A stretch of 14,137 nucleotides of DNA, taken from contig CANRHJ010000035.1 of NCBI GenBank assembly GCA_947630355.1, positions 1 to 14,137 on the forward strand, written 5' to 3'. Below the pieces are notes generated by a model. That model searched no databases. It had not been told where the DNA came from and was given only the letters and a program-made list of their open reading frames with translations. The stretch's first letter is position 1, and every line of letters starts with the position of its first letter. Below are positions 1 to 6,788 of this stretch, piece after piece. Made by a program: the position numbers and the translations under genes. Source of the stretch: Candidatus Gastranaerophilales bacterium. Lineage in GTDB: Bacteria; Cyanobacteriota; Vampirovibrionia; Gastranaerophilales; Gastranaerophilaceae.

Positions 1-662
1 TATTAGAAGAGCATTTAAAGGTCTTAAAAGTCGGTGAGAACTCATCCGTTCGTAAAGAAGCTCCGGAATTAAATCAGGCCAAACTGAAAGTAACGGAAAA
101 GGAAGATGCAAATCAGGCTCAAATATTCCAGGGCTGGAGATTTCCCAATGTGTATTCTAAAGATTATCCGATAATAATATTATTAAATACAATTTTAGGT
201 TCATCAGGACTATCTTCCCGATTATTCTTGGAATTGAGGGAAAAACAAGGTCTTGCTTATACGGTAAGAAGCGTATATGAACCATTCGTTTTAAGCGGCC
301 ATTTTTTTGTTTATATAGCAACGGAACCTAAGAATATTAAAACCTCTTTAAACGGTTTTGAAAAAGAAATAAAAAAAATTATGACAGAAGAAATATCAGA
401 GCAAGAGCTTGAAAATGCAAAAAATAATGCAATAGGTAAAAGACAATTTTATCTTGAAACTAATTTGTCGGAAGCTGTTTTAAAAGGGTATTATGAATTT
501 TTAGGACTCGGCTATGATTTTGAAAGCAGGCTTACAGCCGGAATAAAATCCGCAACAAAAGAAAACATTCTTGAAACAGCAAAAAAATATTTTTCAACAC
601 CGGAAGCCATATGCATATTAGCTCCGAAGAAATATCTGAAAGAAGCAGACTTAATCTGTTAA
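1..662 (+). CDS. M16-family zinc peptidase (pitrilysin/processing-peptidase-like), C-terminal part, 5' truncated
   Basis: The reading frame is already open at the left edge (first whole codon at base 3) and gives about 219 residues up to TAA. The GTG at 150 lies inside the domain and is not a real start. The stretch GLSSRLFLELREKQGLAYTV carries the conserved Arg/Tyr region of the second half-domain of M16 enzymes, the part that completes the substrate chamber. The zinc motif HxxEH of the first half must lie outside the window, so catalytic competence cannot be judged. M16 proteins degrade or process peptides, often in the periplasm of Gram-negative bacteria; location cannot be read here. The gene is followed after 36 bases by a TPR gene on the same strand, probably in one transcript. 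Family assignment is firm; the exact role is unknown. Confidence 0.85.
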   Translation, partial: LEEHLKVLKVGENSSVRKEAPELNQAKLKVTEKEDANQAQIFQGWRFPNVYSKDYPIIILLNTILGSSGLSSRLFLELREKQGLAYTVRSVYEPFVLSGHFFVYIATEPKNIKTSLNGFEKEIKKIMTEEISEQELENAKNNAIGKRQFYLETNLSEAVLKGYYEFLGLGYDFESRLTAGIKSATKENILETAKKYFSTPEAICILAPKKYLKEADLIC

Positions 663-698
663 AACTAAATATATTATGGTAAAATCAACACAGAAGCT

Positions 699-2288
699 AT
701 GAATAAAACAACAAATAAAATAGAAAAAGAAATAGATAAATTCCGCAAAGCAGGGAATATTCAAAAAGCAATAGATACCTGCCGCAGTGCGATTATGGAG
801 GATGAGAATAACACTCAGCTTCATATTAAATTGGGCGATTTATATATGGAAAGGCACTTGGATATTTATCAAGCGCAGCAATATGCTGATGAAGCAATAA
901 GTGAATATCAAAGAGCTTTAGAAATTTGTGTTCATTCTTCGGAAATTTATTATAAAATAGCTATGGCATTTTATCATAAACGGGAAATGGAAAAAGCCGT
1001 TAATTACTTTAAACTGGCGTTGGAATATAACCCTAAAATGTCCGAAGCTTATTTCATGATAGCTGAAGTATCGATGAGGAAAGGAGATTTTTCCGAAGCT
1101 TCCGAATTTGCGAAAAAGGCAATAAGTATTTCGCCGATATGTTCTTCAAGGAGTTATTATTTACTTTATTGCATAATGTCAGTATCTTCCAAAACAAAAT
1201 GGTATAAGAAAGCAATCAATTTAGCCGCATCATTTATAACGCTGCCTTTTGATAAGTATGCAATCAAAGAAGTTACACGACAATTAAGCTATATGAAATT
1301 TTTCCCTGTCTTATTAAAGACCTCCGTAATGATATTTTTACGCGGATTTACACAGGAAGTATTGGATATTTACAGAGAAACAATAGATAAAGCACCCGGT
1401 TTTGTAGAATTATACATTAATTTAGGCAGAGTATATTATGAATTAAAAAGGTATGAAGATGCTATATGCGAGTATAAGATGGCGATATGGCTGGACAGTT
1501 TAAATTTGAGAGCATATTACTATTTGTGTCAGCTATATGAGGAGCAAAGGGATTTTGAAAATGCCATAGAAACCTGCAAAAAACTAATTGAGCTGCAGCC
1601 GCATGTAGCTGATTTTCACTGCCGCATAGCGCAATATTTATATTTGGAAGGTCAAATAGACGAAGCAATAGAGCATTATCAAACAGCGGTATCATTAAAT
1701 CCAAATCCGCAGTGGACAAGCGTAGTTGCACAAACTTTGGGATTTATATTTCAGGAAAATACAGATAATTTGGATGCTGCAATAGCATCATATCAAACCG
1801 CATATAATCTTAATCCCGATGATATAGATATATATTTAAATTTAGGAAATGTTTTTTTTGAGAAAGGTGCATACGACAATGCGCTGATAGTATATAAAAA
1901 AGCATTGGAATCTTCTCCTTATAACGCGAGAATACATTGTAATCTCGGATATTTGTATTGGGGCAAAGGGAATATTGATGAAGCTATAAAAGAGTATGAA
2001 AAAGCTATAAAATATGATAATACTTATGATATAGCCTATAATAATCTCGGAGTTATATATTTGGATGATTTGGGAAGAGTTCAAAAGGCTATAGATTTAT
2101 TTGAATCAGCAAAAAAATACAATCCGAATTATGCATTAGCGAACTATAATTTAGCGCGTTCAATAGCTTTAACCGGAGATAAAATAGAGGCCGCAAAATT
2201 ATATCAAACCGCGCTGGATATTAATGCTTACACACAAGAAATAGATCCTGCGGAAATTGAAGAAAAAATACAAGATTTATTTTCTTAG
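699..2288 (+). CDS. Large tetratricopeptide-repeat (TPR) protein
   Basis: This 529-residue protein consists almost entirely of TPR units of about 34 residues. Three or four lie at residues 13-145, and a clean series runs from about 235 to 512, with the usual Leu-Gly-x-x-Tyr and Ala-hydrophobic-x-x-Tyr spacing. Residues about 150-230 do not fit the TPR pattern well and may be a degenerate linker of helices splitting the solenoid in two. No signal peptide, membrane segment or catalytic domain is visible, so a cytoplasmic scaffold binding a partner protein is likely but unproven. It starts at ATG 699 with no clear Shine-Dalgarno. It sits between the M16 gene and a thioesterase gene 12 bases downstream, and its stop codon lies in the ribosome-binding site of that gene, so translation is probably coupled. 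The partner is unknown. Confidence 0.85.
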   Translation: MNKTTNKIEKEIDKFRKAGNIQKAIDTCRSAIMEDENNTQLHIKLGDLYMERHLDIYQAQQYADEAISEYQRALEICVHSSEIYYKIAMAFYHKREMEKAVNYFKLALEYNPKMSEAYFMIAEVSMRKGDFSEASEFAKKAISISPICSSRSYYLLYCIMSVSSKTKWYKKAINLAASFITLPFDKYAIKEVTRQLSYMKFFPVLLKTSVMIFLRGFTQEVLDIYRETIDKAPGFVELYINLGRVYYELKRYEDAICEYKMAIWLDSLNLRAYYYLCQLYEEQRDFENAIETCKKLIELQPHVADFHCRIAQYLYLEGQIDEAIEHYQTAVSLNPNPQWTSVVAQTLGFIFQENTDNLDAAIASYQTAYNLNPDDIDIYLNLGNVFFEKGAYDNALIVYKKALESSPYNARIHCNLGYLYWGKGNIDEAIKEYEKAIKYDNTYDIAYNNLGVIYLDDLGRVQKAIDLFESAKKYNPNYALANYNLARSIALTGDKIEAAKLYQTALDINAYTQEIDPAEIEEKIQDLFS

Positions 2289-2300
2289 GAGAATTATAAA

Positions 2301-2714
2301 TTGGAATATACACAGGAAATCAGAATATTATATGCCGATACCGATTCATACGGAGTTGTTTGGCATGGTGCATACACGAAATGGTTTGAAGCGGCACGAG
2401 TTGAACTTGTGGAACAGTTGGGACTTGATTTGGATACTCTTGAAAACAATAATATTTTATTCCCCGTAGTAGAAATGAATATAAGATACAAGTCATCAGC
2501 TAAGATGAATGAAAAGATAATTATAAAAACAAGAATAATAAAAGTCAGTCCTGTCAGTATTACATTTGAGCATAAAGTTTATAAAAAAGGTACCGATATA
2601 TTAAGAGTAACCGCACAAACAGTCATTGTAGTTACTAATTCACAAACGGGTAAAATGTACAGGAAAATACCCGAAGAAATAATGAATAAATTTTTATCCG
2701 CATTAAATATTTAG
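2301..2714 (+). CDS. YbgC/4HBT-family acyl-CoA thioesterase
   Basis: This 137-residue single hot-dog-fold protein has the normal size for the 4-hydroxybenzoyl-CoA thioesterase/YbgC family. The N-terminal motif YADTDSYGVVWHGAY (residues 11-25) matches the family signature, and D15 aligns with the catalytic aspartate of 4HBT enzymes. Family members hydrolyse acyl-CoA thioesters; YbgC itself works on short or phospholipid-linked acyl groups and is tied to the Tol-Pal envelope system in proteobacteria. No tol or pal gene is visible here, so that link is not supported. The start is a TTG at 2301: AGGAG at 2287-2291 is at ideal distance, and the next residues (EYTQEIRILY) fit the family N-terminus. 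It follows the TPR gene by 12 bases and is probably the last gene of that operon. Confidence 0.87.
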   Translation: MEYTQEIRILYADTDSYGVVWHGAYTKWFEAARVELVEQLGLDLDTLENNNILFPVVEMNIRYKSSAKMNEKIIIKTRIIKVSPVSITFEHKVYKKGTDILRVTAQTVIVVTNSQTGKMYRKIPEEIMNKFLSALNI

Positions 2715-2760
2715 TTAAGGTGCGGTATTTGCGCATCGCATCCATATAAAACCCCCTGAA

Positions 2761-2829
2761 TTTTTCCTTAATCCAGTGTCTCACGTTCCTTATCGCGAAA
2801 TTTTCTCGGACAAATTATATAAGGAAAAA
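2761..2829. repeat. 10-bp perfect inverted repeat around repeat copy C
   Basis: TTTTTCCTTA at 2761-2770 is the exact reverse complement of TAAGGAAAAA at 2820-2829. The 49 bases between them contain repeat copy C. A further set of arms follows: GGATAT 2830-2835 with ATATCC 2871-2876, and GTCTA 2846-2850 with TAGAC 2865-2869. The 215-base gap from 2715 to 2929 holds no gene that I can support and is dense in potential stem-loops. They could end transcription of the upstream operon, although neither is a classical GC stem followed by a T run. Confidence 0.5.
2783..2816 (-). repeat. Solitary copy of the KLSEK-encoding repeat (copy C)
   Basis: On the minus strand this stretch matches about 31 of 34 bases of 5701-5734, the 3' end of the csaB-like gene. 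The identical core includes TCCGAGAAAATTTCGC and ATAAGGAACGT. In the frame used by the other two copies it would read LSEKISR then TAA, but here an in-frame stop lies only about 15 codons upstream on that strand, so no gene uses it. It sits in the gap between the thioesterase and the second TPR gene. No inverted partner was found nearby. Confidence 0.75.
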
Positions 2830-2929
2830 GGATATTATACTTTAGGTCTATAAATTTAAATCTTTAGACTATATCCCTAATTTATGATGTTACTTAAAAT
2901 AAGAAATACAGTAAAAAGGAATATTAAAA

Positions 2930-3691
2930 TTGGGGACAATTACATCCGAAAAAATTAAACATAAATCCAAGCAGGTAAAGAATATATATACTTCAGCTCA
3001 AGAATATTTTATTCAAGCTGAAGAACTAAGAATAAAAAACAGATACAAAGAATCTATCGCAAATTACTTAAAATCAATTATGATAGAAAGAAATAATTCT
3101 GAATCATATTTAGGTCTTGGGTTGGCATATAAGAAATTAAACAAATACAATAAAGCAATAAATAATTTGGAGAAAGCGGAACGGTTAAATCCTGATAATG
3201 CTCAAATCAAAAAAGAAATTGCCATGTGTAATATAATACAAGGAAACTTTGAGTCTGGTATAAATTATTTAAGAACATCAATAACATTAGATCCGAATAA
3301 TTGTGAAATACAAATGCAGCTTGCTTTAGTTCATGAAATGCTGGAAGAAGAAGAAATGGCTTTAAAAATTTACCAAAGGATTATAGACAAAAATCCTGAC
3401 TATATAAGGGCATATATTCAAAAAGCCACTTTATTCATGCACATAAAAGATTATATAAACAGTGCAAAAATATTCAGAGAGATAATAAAGAGAAGTCCGA
3501 AGTATTATCGTGCATATTTAGCTTTGGGAATATGCCTTGAAAAACTCGGAAATTTTCTTGCTGCAAAACGATATTATAAAATATATTTAAAAAATCATAA
3601 AGATATAGATACTTATAAAGAAATAAGTGAAAGAATAAAGAATTTAAATACAAGAAATAAAAATCAAAATATAAAATTTAAATTAGTATAA
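2930..3691 (+). CDS. TPR-repeat protein
   Basis: This 253-residue protein has about five TPR units between residues 22 and 225 (for example SYLGLGLAYKKLNKYNKAIN and RAYIQKATLFMHIKDYINSA). A basic N-terminus of about 18 residues precedes them and a Lys/Asn-rich tail follows. No signal peptide or other domain is seen. The start is TTG 2930, chosen because AAAAGGA ends nine bases upstream (2920) and there is no ATG near the first repeat. It stands alone between a repeat-rich gap and the sugar-kinase gene. It resembles the 529-residue TPR protein upstream only in repeat type, so shared function cannot be inferred. It is probably a protein-interaction adaptor. Confidence 0.82.
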   Translation: MGTITSEKIKHKSKQVKNIYTSAQEYFIQAEELRIKNRYKESIANYLKSIMIERNNSESYLGLGLAYKKLNKYNKAINNLEKAERLNPDNAQIKKEIAMCNIIQGNFESGINYLRTSITLDPNNCEIQMQLALVHEMLEEEEMALKIYQRIIDKNPDYIRAYIQKATLFMHIKDYINSAKIFREIIKRSPKYYRAYLALGICLEKLGNFLAAKRYYKIYLKNHKDIDTYKEISERIKNLNTRNKNQNIKFKLV

Positions 3692-3755
3692 ATAAGTTTG
3701 ATTATTTATAATCTTTTTGATAAAGTACCAAAGAAAGCTTTAAAAGGAATAGATA

Positions 3756-4709
3756 GTGATTATGGAAAATAAACTTGATATAATAACAATAGGGGAAAGT
3801 TTAATAGAGTTATCCACTTCAAACAGTTTAACAACGGCAGAGTCATTAGACAAATATTACGGAGGAGATACGCTTACAACCGCGATAACAGCATTAAAAC
3901 TCGGTTCAAAGGTAGGATATATATCAAGAATAGGGATGGACTGCTTTAAGGAATACTTACTTGAAAGCTGGCAAGAAGCGGGATTGGATATTTCACACGT
4001 AAAACCCGTTCAGGGTATAAACGGATTGTATATGCTGGCACTCGGTCAGGACTGCAGTGAAAAACAGCTTTACTTATACAGGCGTAAAACTGCCGCAACA
4101 AACTTATCTATAGAAGATATTTCAACAGATTATATTCAGGGAACATCCGTATTATATACAACCGGAATTACTCAGTCGCTGTCTATTTCCGCAAGAGAAG
4201 CTATATTAAAAGCATATCGAATTGCAAAAGAAAATAATATCCTGACAGCTTATGATCCTAATTACAAATCGCCGATATGGTCGGTAGAAGAGGCAAAAGA
4301 AGCATTTGATGAAATATCCGAATATATAAATGTTTTATTTATTAATACCAAAAATGACTTGAAACTAATTACAGAGTCAAACTCCATTGATAATATAATA
4401 AAAAATCTATGGGACAAAGGAATAACAACGGTTATAATAAAATCATCCCAAGACAGAGGTTATTATACAGGCTATAACGGCAAAATAGAATTTGTTAAAT
4501 ACTACAGCGAAGAAATAACAGATAATACAGGAGCAGGTGATGCTTTTAACGGCGGAGTTCTTCACGGGCTGGCTTCAGGCATGCAGGTATTCAAAGCCGT
4601 TAATCTCGGTGCAGTTACGGCGGGATTGCAAGTAAGAAAAATCGGTGCCATAAAATCACTCCCAACAAAAGAAGAAGTTTACAGGATATTTAAAGGTCAA
4701 AATGACTAA
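3756..4709 (+). CDS. PfkB-family carbohydrate kinase (2-keto-3-deoxygluconate kinase-like)
   Basis: This 317-residue ribokinase-fold enzyme has the usual family length. It shows the N-terminal GES (residues 13-15), the substrate-site region GGDTLTTAITALKLG (36-50), the DPNY motif at 167-170, and the signature DNTGAGDAFNGG (256-267) with D262 as catalytic base and the anion hole before it. The DPNYKSPIW segment is closest to the DPNxRxxLW pattern of KDG-kinase-type members, but Lys replaces the Arg, so the sugar is uncertain. It phosphorylates a sugar or sugar acid with ATP in the cytoplasm. GTG 3756 is preferred because AAAAGGA ends seven bases before it; ATG 3762, two codons later, is the alternative. 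Its last eight bases overlap the pyruvyl-transferase gene, so the two are translationally coupled and may share a pathway. Confidence 0.85.
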   Translation: MIMENKLDIITIGESLIELSTSNSLTTAESLDKYYGGDTLTTAITALKLGSKVGYISRIGMDCFKEYLLESWQEAGLDISHVKPVQGINGLYMLALGQDCSEKQLYLYRRKTAATNLSIEDISTDYIQGTSVLYTTGITQSLSISAREAILKAYRIAKENNILTAYDPNYKSPIWSVEEAKEAFDEISEYINVLFINTKNDLKLITESNSIDNIIKNLWDKGITTVIIKSSQDRGYYTGYNGKIEFVKYYSEEITDNTGAGDAFNGGVLHGLASGMQVFKAVNLGAVTAGLQVRKIGAIKSLPTKEEVYRIFKGQND

Positions 4710-5727
4710 TAAAATAGTAATATCAGGGTATTATGGTTTTGATAACTTCGGTGACGAAATTATCCTAAAAATACTTACGGAAAATATAAAAAAATATATA
4801 CCGTCAGCTCAAATAACGGTTTTCTCAGTTAATCCCCGTAAAACATCAGCAAATTTAGGTGTAAACAGCGTTCATTCTTTTAAATTATTTAATGTCGTTA
4901 AAGAAATACTAAATTCACACACCCTGATATCTGGCGGCGGAAGTCTTTTGCAAGATATAACCAGCGCCAAAAGCCTCATTTATTATCTTTGTATTATTCT
5001 TTCTGCCGTAATTTTCAGGAAAAAAATAATCATCTTTGCGCAAGGTTTCGGCCCGATTAAAAATAAATTCTTGTTGCAAATAACAACATACTTATTAAGA
5101 CAGGCAAAATATATAACGGTTCGTGATAACATTAGCCTTAATCAATTAAAACAACTAAAAATAACAGCCGAACAATGCTTTGATCCGGTTTGGAATATTA
5201 ATTTAAAAGAAATTCCCAAAGAAAATAAACTCGGAATTCAACTAAGACAATCTAAGCTTGTGAATGATAATTTTTTAAACACTCTCGCTTATTCCGTATC
5301 AGAAAATTTTTTTGACAAGAAAATTTCTTTATTATCACTTCAAAATATACAGGATTTGGACGTTTGTAAAAAATTTAAAGAAGAACTTTTACAAATAAAC
5401 GGTAATTTAAATATCGAAATTATAGAAAATACATCTAATGAAAAAATGATTGAAGAAATTTCAAAATGCAGTGAAATAATATCAATGCGGTATCATGCCT
5501 GTTTAATAGCCATAAAATGCGGGATAAAATTATTACCGTTAAATTATGATATAAAAGTAGAGACATTGGCTAAAGAATTCAATTTAGATTATATAGATTT
5601 AAATAATACGAGTAATTTGAACGAGAAGGTAAGGAATTTTAAATCAAATCAGATAAAGTATAATATTGAAGAAATTAATATGAGAAAGTTTGATTTTCCT
5701 AAATTATCCGAGAAAATTTCGCAATAA
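4702..5727 (+). CDS. csaB: CsaB-like polysaccharide pyruvyl transferase
   Basis: This 341-residue protein carries the family landmarks in order: GYYGFDNFGDE (9-19), SGGGSLLQD (77-85), QGFGPI (114-119), VRD (140-142) and SMRYHACLIAIKCG (261-274), the conserved SMR-x-H block. CsaB enzymes transfer pyruvate from phosphoenolpyruvate to a hexosamine in cell-wall polysaccharide, making the ketal recognised by SLH-domain proteins. By analogy this cytoplasmic enzyme modifies a surface-glycan precursor. ATG 4702 lies inside the preceding kinase gene, overlapping eight bases. The last eight codons (KLSEKISQ) and the stop lie in a repeat that also forms the 3' end of the convergent sigma-factor gene, so the natural C-terminus may have been replaced. 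The family call is secure; the acceptor glycan is unknown. Confidence 0.88.
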   Translation: MTNKIVISGYYGFDNFGDEIILKILTENIKKYIPSAQITVFSVNPRKTSANLGVNSVHSFKLFNVVKEILNSHTLISGGGSLLQDITSAKSLIYYLCIILSAVIFRKKIIIFAQGFGPIKNKFLLQITTYLLRQAKYITVRDNISLNQLKQLKITAEQCFDPVWNINLKEIPKENKLGIQLRQSKLVNDNFLNTLAYSVSENFFDKKISLLSLQNIQDLDVCKKFKEELLQINGNLNIEIIENTSNEKMIEEISKCSEIISMRYHACLIAIKCGIKLLPLNYDIKVETLAKEFNLDYIDLNNTSNLNEKVRNFKSNQIKYNIEEINMRKFDFPKLSEKISQ

Positions 5728-5734
5728 GGAACGT
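5701..5734 (+). repeat. KLSEK-encoding repeat, copy A
   Basis: This is the left arm of the putative element. It encodes KLSEKISQ and the TAA of the csaB-like gene, then AGGAACGT. It shares about 31 of 34 bases with the minus-strand copy at 2783-2816 and 29 of 32 with the inverted arm at 5867-5898. Confidence 0.8.
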
Positions 5735-5866
5735 TACAAAGCGAAACACCATAGCGGAGTGAGGATGATTGAGCCTGTATGTGTAATTGAGCGAAATTTT
5801 TGAACTTTAAAATTTCAAGACAGTATGCGGCAAAGTGCGACAGTAGATTAGATTTAGTTTAACACT

Positions 5867-5898
5867 GTTCCTTATTACAAATTTTTCTCGGATAATTT
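5867..5898 (-). repeat. KLSEK-encoding repeat, copy B (inverted arm)
   Basis: On the minus strand this arm encodes KLSEKNL and the TAA of the sigma-factor gene. It is read in the same codon frame as copy A in csaB. Three mismatches to copy A change the last residues from ISQ to NL and move the stop one codon earlier. Confidence 0.8.
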
Positions 5899-6699
5899 AT
5901 TTCCTTTGTTAGCATTAAGAATATTTCTGAGTTTCATAATAGCCTGAGCATGGATTTGGCAAACTCTTGATTCCGAGACATTAATATTTGCACCGATTTC
6001 TTTAAGAGTCATATTTTCGTGATAGTAAAGAACCATAACTAATCTTTCCTTTTCGGGCAATTGTTTAAGCGCGGCTTGAAGCTCGTTTTTAACATCTTTT
6101 TCTTCCAATTTATCAAGAGGATTAGATATATTGGTATCTTCAATGGTTTCTATTATTTCAATACCTTCCTCACCCGAAAATTTTTTATCATAAAGAGAAC
6201 CGACGGAAGAATCTTCTGAAAGTATTGATATGATTTTTTCTTTTTCAATACCGAGATAATCAGAAATTTCATCATCGGAAGGAGTTCTTCCAAGTTCTTT
6301 TCGCAGAGTTTCAGCGGCATTTTTAATTTCTTTAATTTTTTTTCTGGTACTTCTCGGGAGCCAATCCTGAGAACGAATTTTATCAATAACAGCCCCTTTT
6401 ATTCTCATTATCGCATAAGTTTCAAAATGAGCACCTCGCTCCGGTGAATATTTTTCTATTGCATCTATTAGTCCTTCCACACCGAAACTAGTTATATCTT
6501 CAATCGAAAAATTCGGAGGCAGATTAAGTTTTATTCTGCTTATTACATATTTCGCCAGATGAATATAATTAATTATTAATAAATCTCTGTATTTTTTATT
6601 TGTTTTATCAGCGAAATAAATTTTCCAAAGGTTTTCCAGTTCAGCCTCAGAAAGCCTTTTTCTTTTATTAAATGAACTTTTTTCTTTATTGTCATTCAT
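5875..6699 (-). CDS. FliA/WhiG-type alternative sigma-70 factor
   Basis: This 274-residue protein has regions 2, 3 and 4 in order and lacks region 1, as in group 3 sigma factors. Region 2 spans about 37-107 (HLAKYVISRI, then FETYAIMRIKGAVIDKIRSQ at 92-111), followed by WLPRS (113-117). Region 3 is about 121-185, and region 4 about 205-262 has a helix-turn-helix (TLKEIGANINVSESRVCQIH, 231-250) that reads the -35 element. The wording around IKGAVIDKIRSQDWLPRS and SRVCQIHAQA is of the FliA/WhiG subgroup. No flagellar or anti-sigma gene is nearby, so its regulon is unknown. The start codon has no strong Shine-Dalgarno. A 9-bp-arm palindrome lies 34 bases upstream. The last seven codons come from a repeat arm. 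The unrecognised gene 89 bases upstream runs the same way. Confidence 0.88.
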   Translation of the reverse strand: MNDNKEKSSFNKRKRLSEAELENLWKIYFADKTNKKYRDLLIINYIHLAKYVISRIKLNLPPNFSIEDITSFGVEGLIDAIEKYSPERGAHFETYAIMRIKGAVIDKIRSQDWLPRSTRKKIKEIKNAAETLRKELGRTPSDDEISDYLGIEKEKIISILSEDSSVGSLYDKKFSGEEGIEIIETIEDTNISNPLDKLEEKDVKNELQAALKQLPEKERLVMVLYYHENMTLKEIGANINVSESRVCQIHAQAIMKLRNILNANKGNKLSEKNL

Positions 6700-6732
6700 T
6701 AATTTTACCGATTAAAAAAATATATACATAAT

Positions 6733-6757
6733 TAATTGTATAAATTTAATACAATTA
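6733..6757. promoter_or_regulatory. AT-rich palindrome upstream of the sigma-factor gene
   Basis: TAATTGTAT at 6733-6741 and ATACAATTA at 6749-6757 form perfect 9-bp arms separated by seven bases. It lies 34 bases before the sigma-factor start, in the 89-base gap, and is shaped like a repressor or activator site. A second, purely alternating palindrome of 16 bases occurs at 6763-6778. No clear -35/-10 pair was identified, and in DNA this AT-rich both may be coincidental. Confidence 0.35.
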
Positions 6758-6788
6758 TCAAATCATATATATATATGAAGTTTAAAAA

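Larger units (their letters stand above)
5700..5899. mobile_element. Putative MITE-like element with ~33-bp terminal inverted repeats
   Basis: Arm A (5701-5732) and the reverse complement of arm B (5867-5898) match at 29 of 32 bases, and one more base pairs outside each arm. The direct repeat TTTCC abuts both ends exactly (5695-5699 and 5900-5904), as a target-site duplication would. The interior of about 134 bases has no gene but holds an 8-bp stem, GAAATTTT 5793-5800 with AAAATTTC 5809-5816. The arms encode the last residues and stop codons of two convergent genes. The size, long terminal repeats and possible duplication suggest a non-autonomous element. A fixed intergenic repeat or a bidirectional termination structure is the alternative. 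The five-base duplication could be chance in such AT-rich DNA. Confidence 0.45.

Noticed and set aside
150..662. GTG at 150 as the start of the M16-family gene
   Set aside because: The frame is open to the left window edge and the upstream codons continue the protease domain, so the start lies outside the window.
1462..2084. Antisense open frames within the TPR gene
   Set aside because: They lie wholly within a convincing repeat-protein gene, have no ribosome site and no recognisable protein features.
3707..3712. TATAAT as a -10 box for the sugar-kinase operon
   Set aside because: No acceptable -35 hexamer lies 15 to 19 bases before it, and such hexamers are common by chance in this AT-rich DNA.
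5766..5804. Small frame of 12 codons starting ATGATTGAG inside the putative element
   Set aside because: Too short, the GAGG ahead of it is only about two bases from the ATG, and nothing supports translation.
5875..6699. Sigma factor as the flagellar sigma FliA
   Set aside because: The subgroup fits, but no flagellar, chemotaxis or FlgM-like gene is in the window, so the specific role is not supported.
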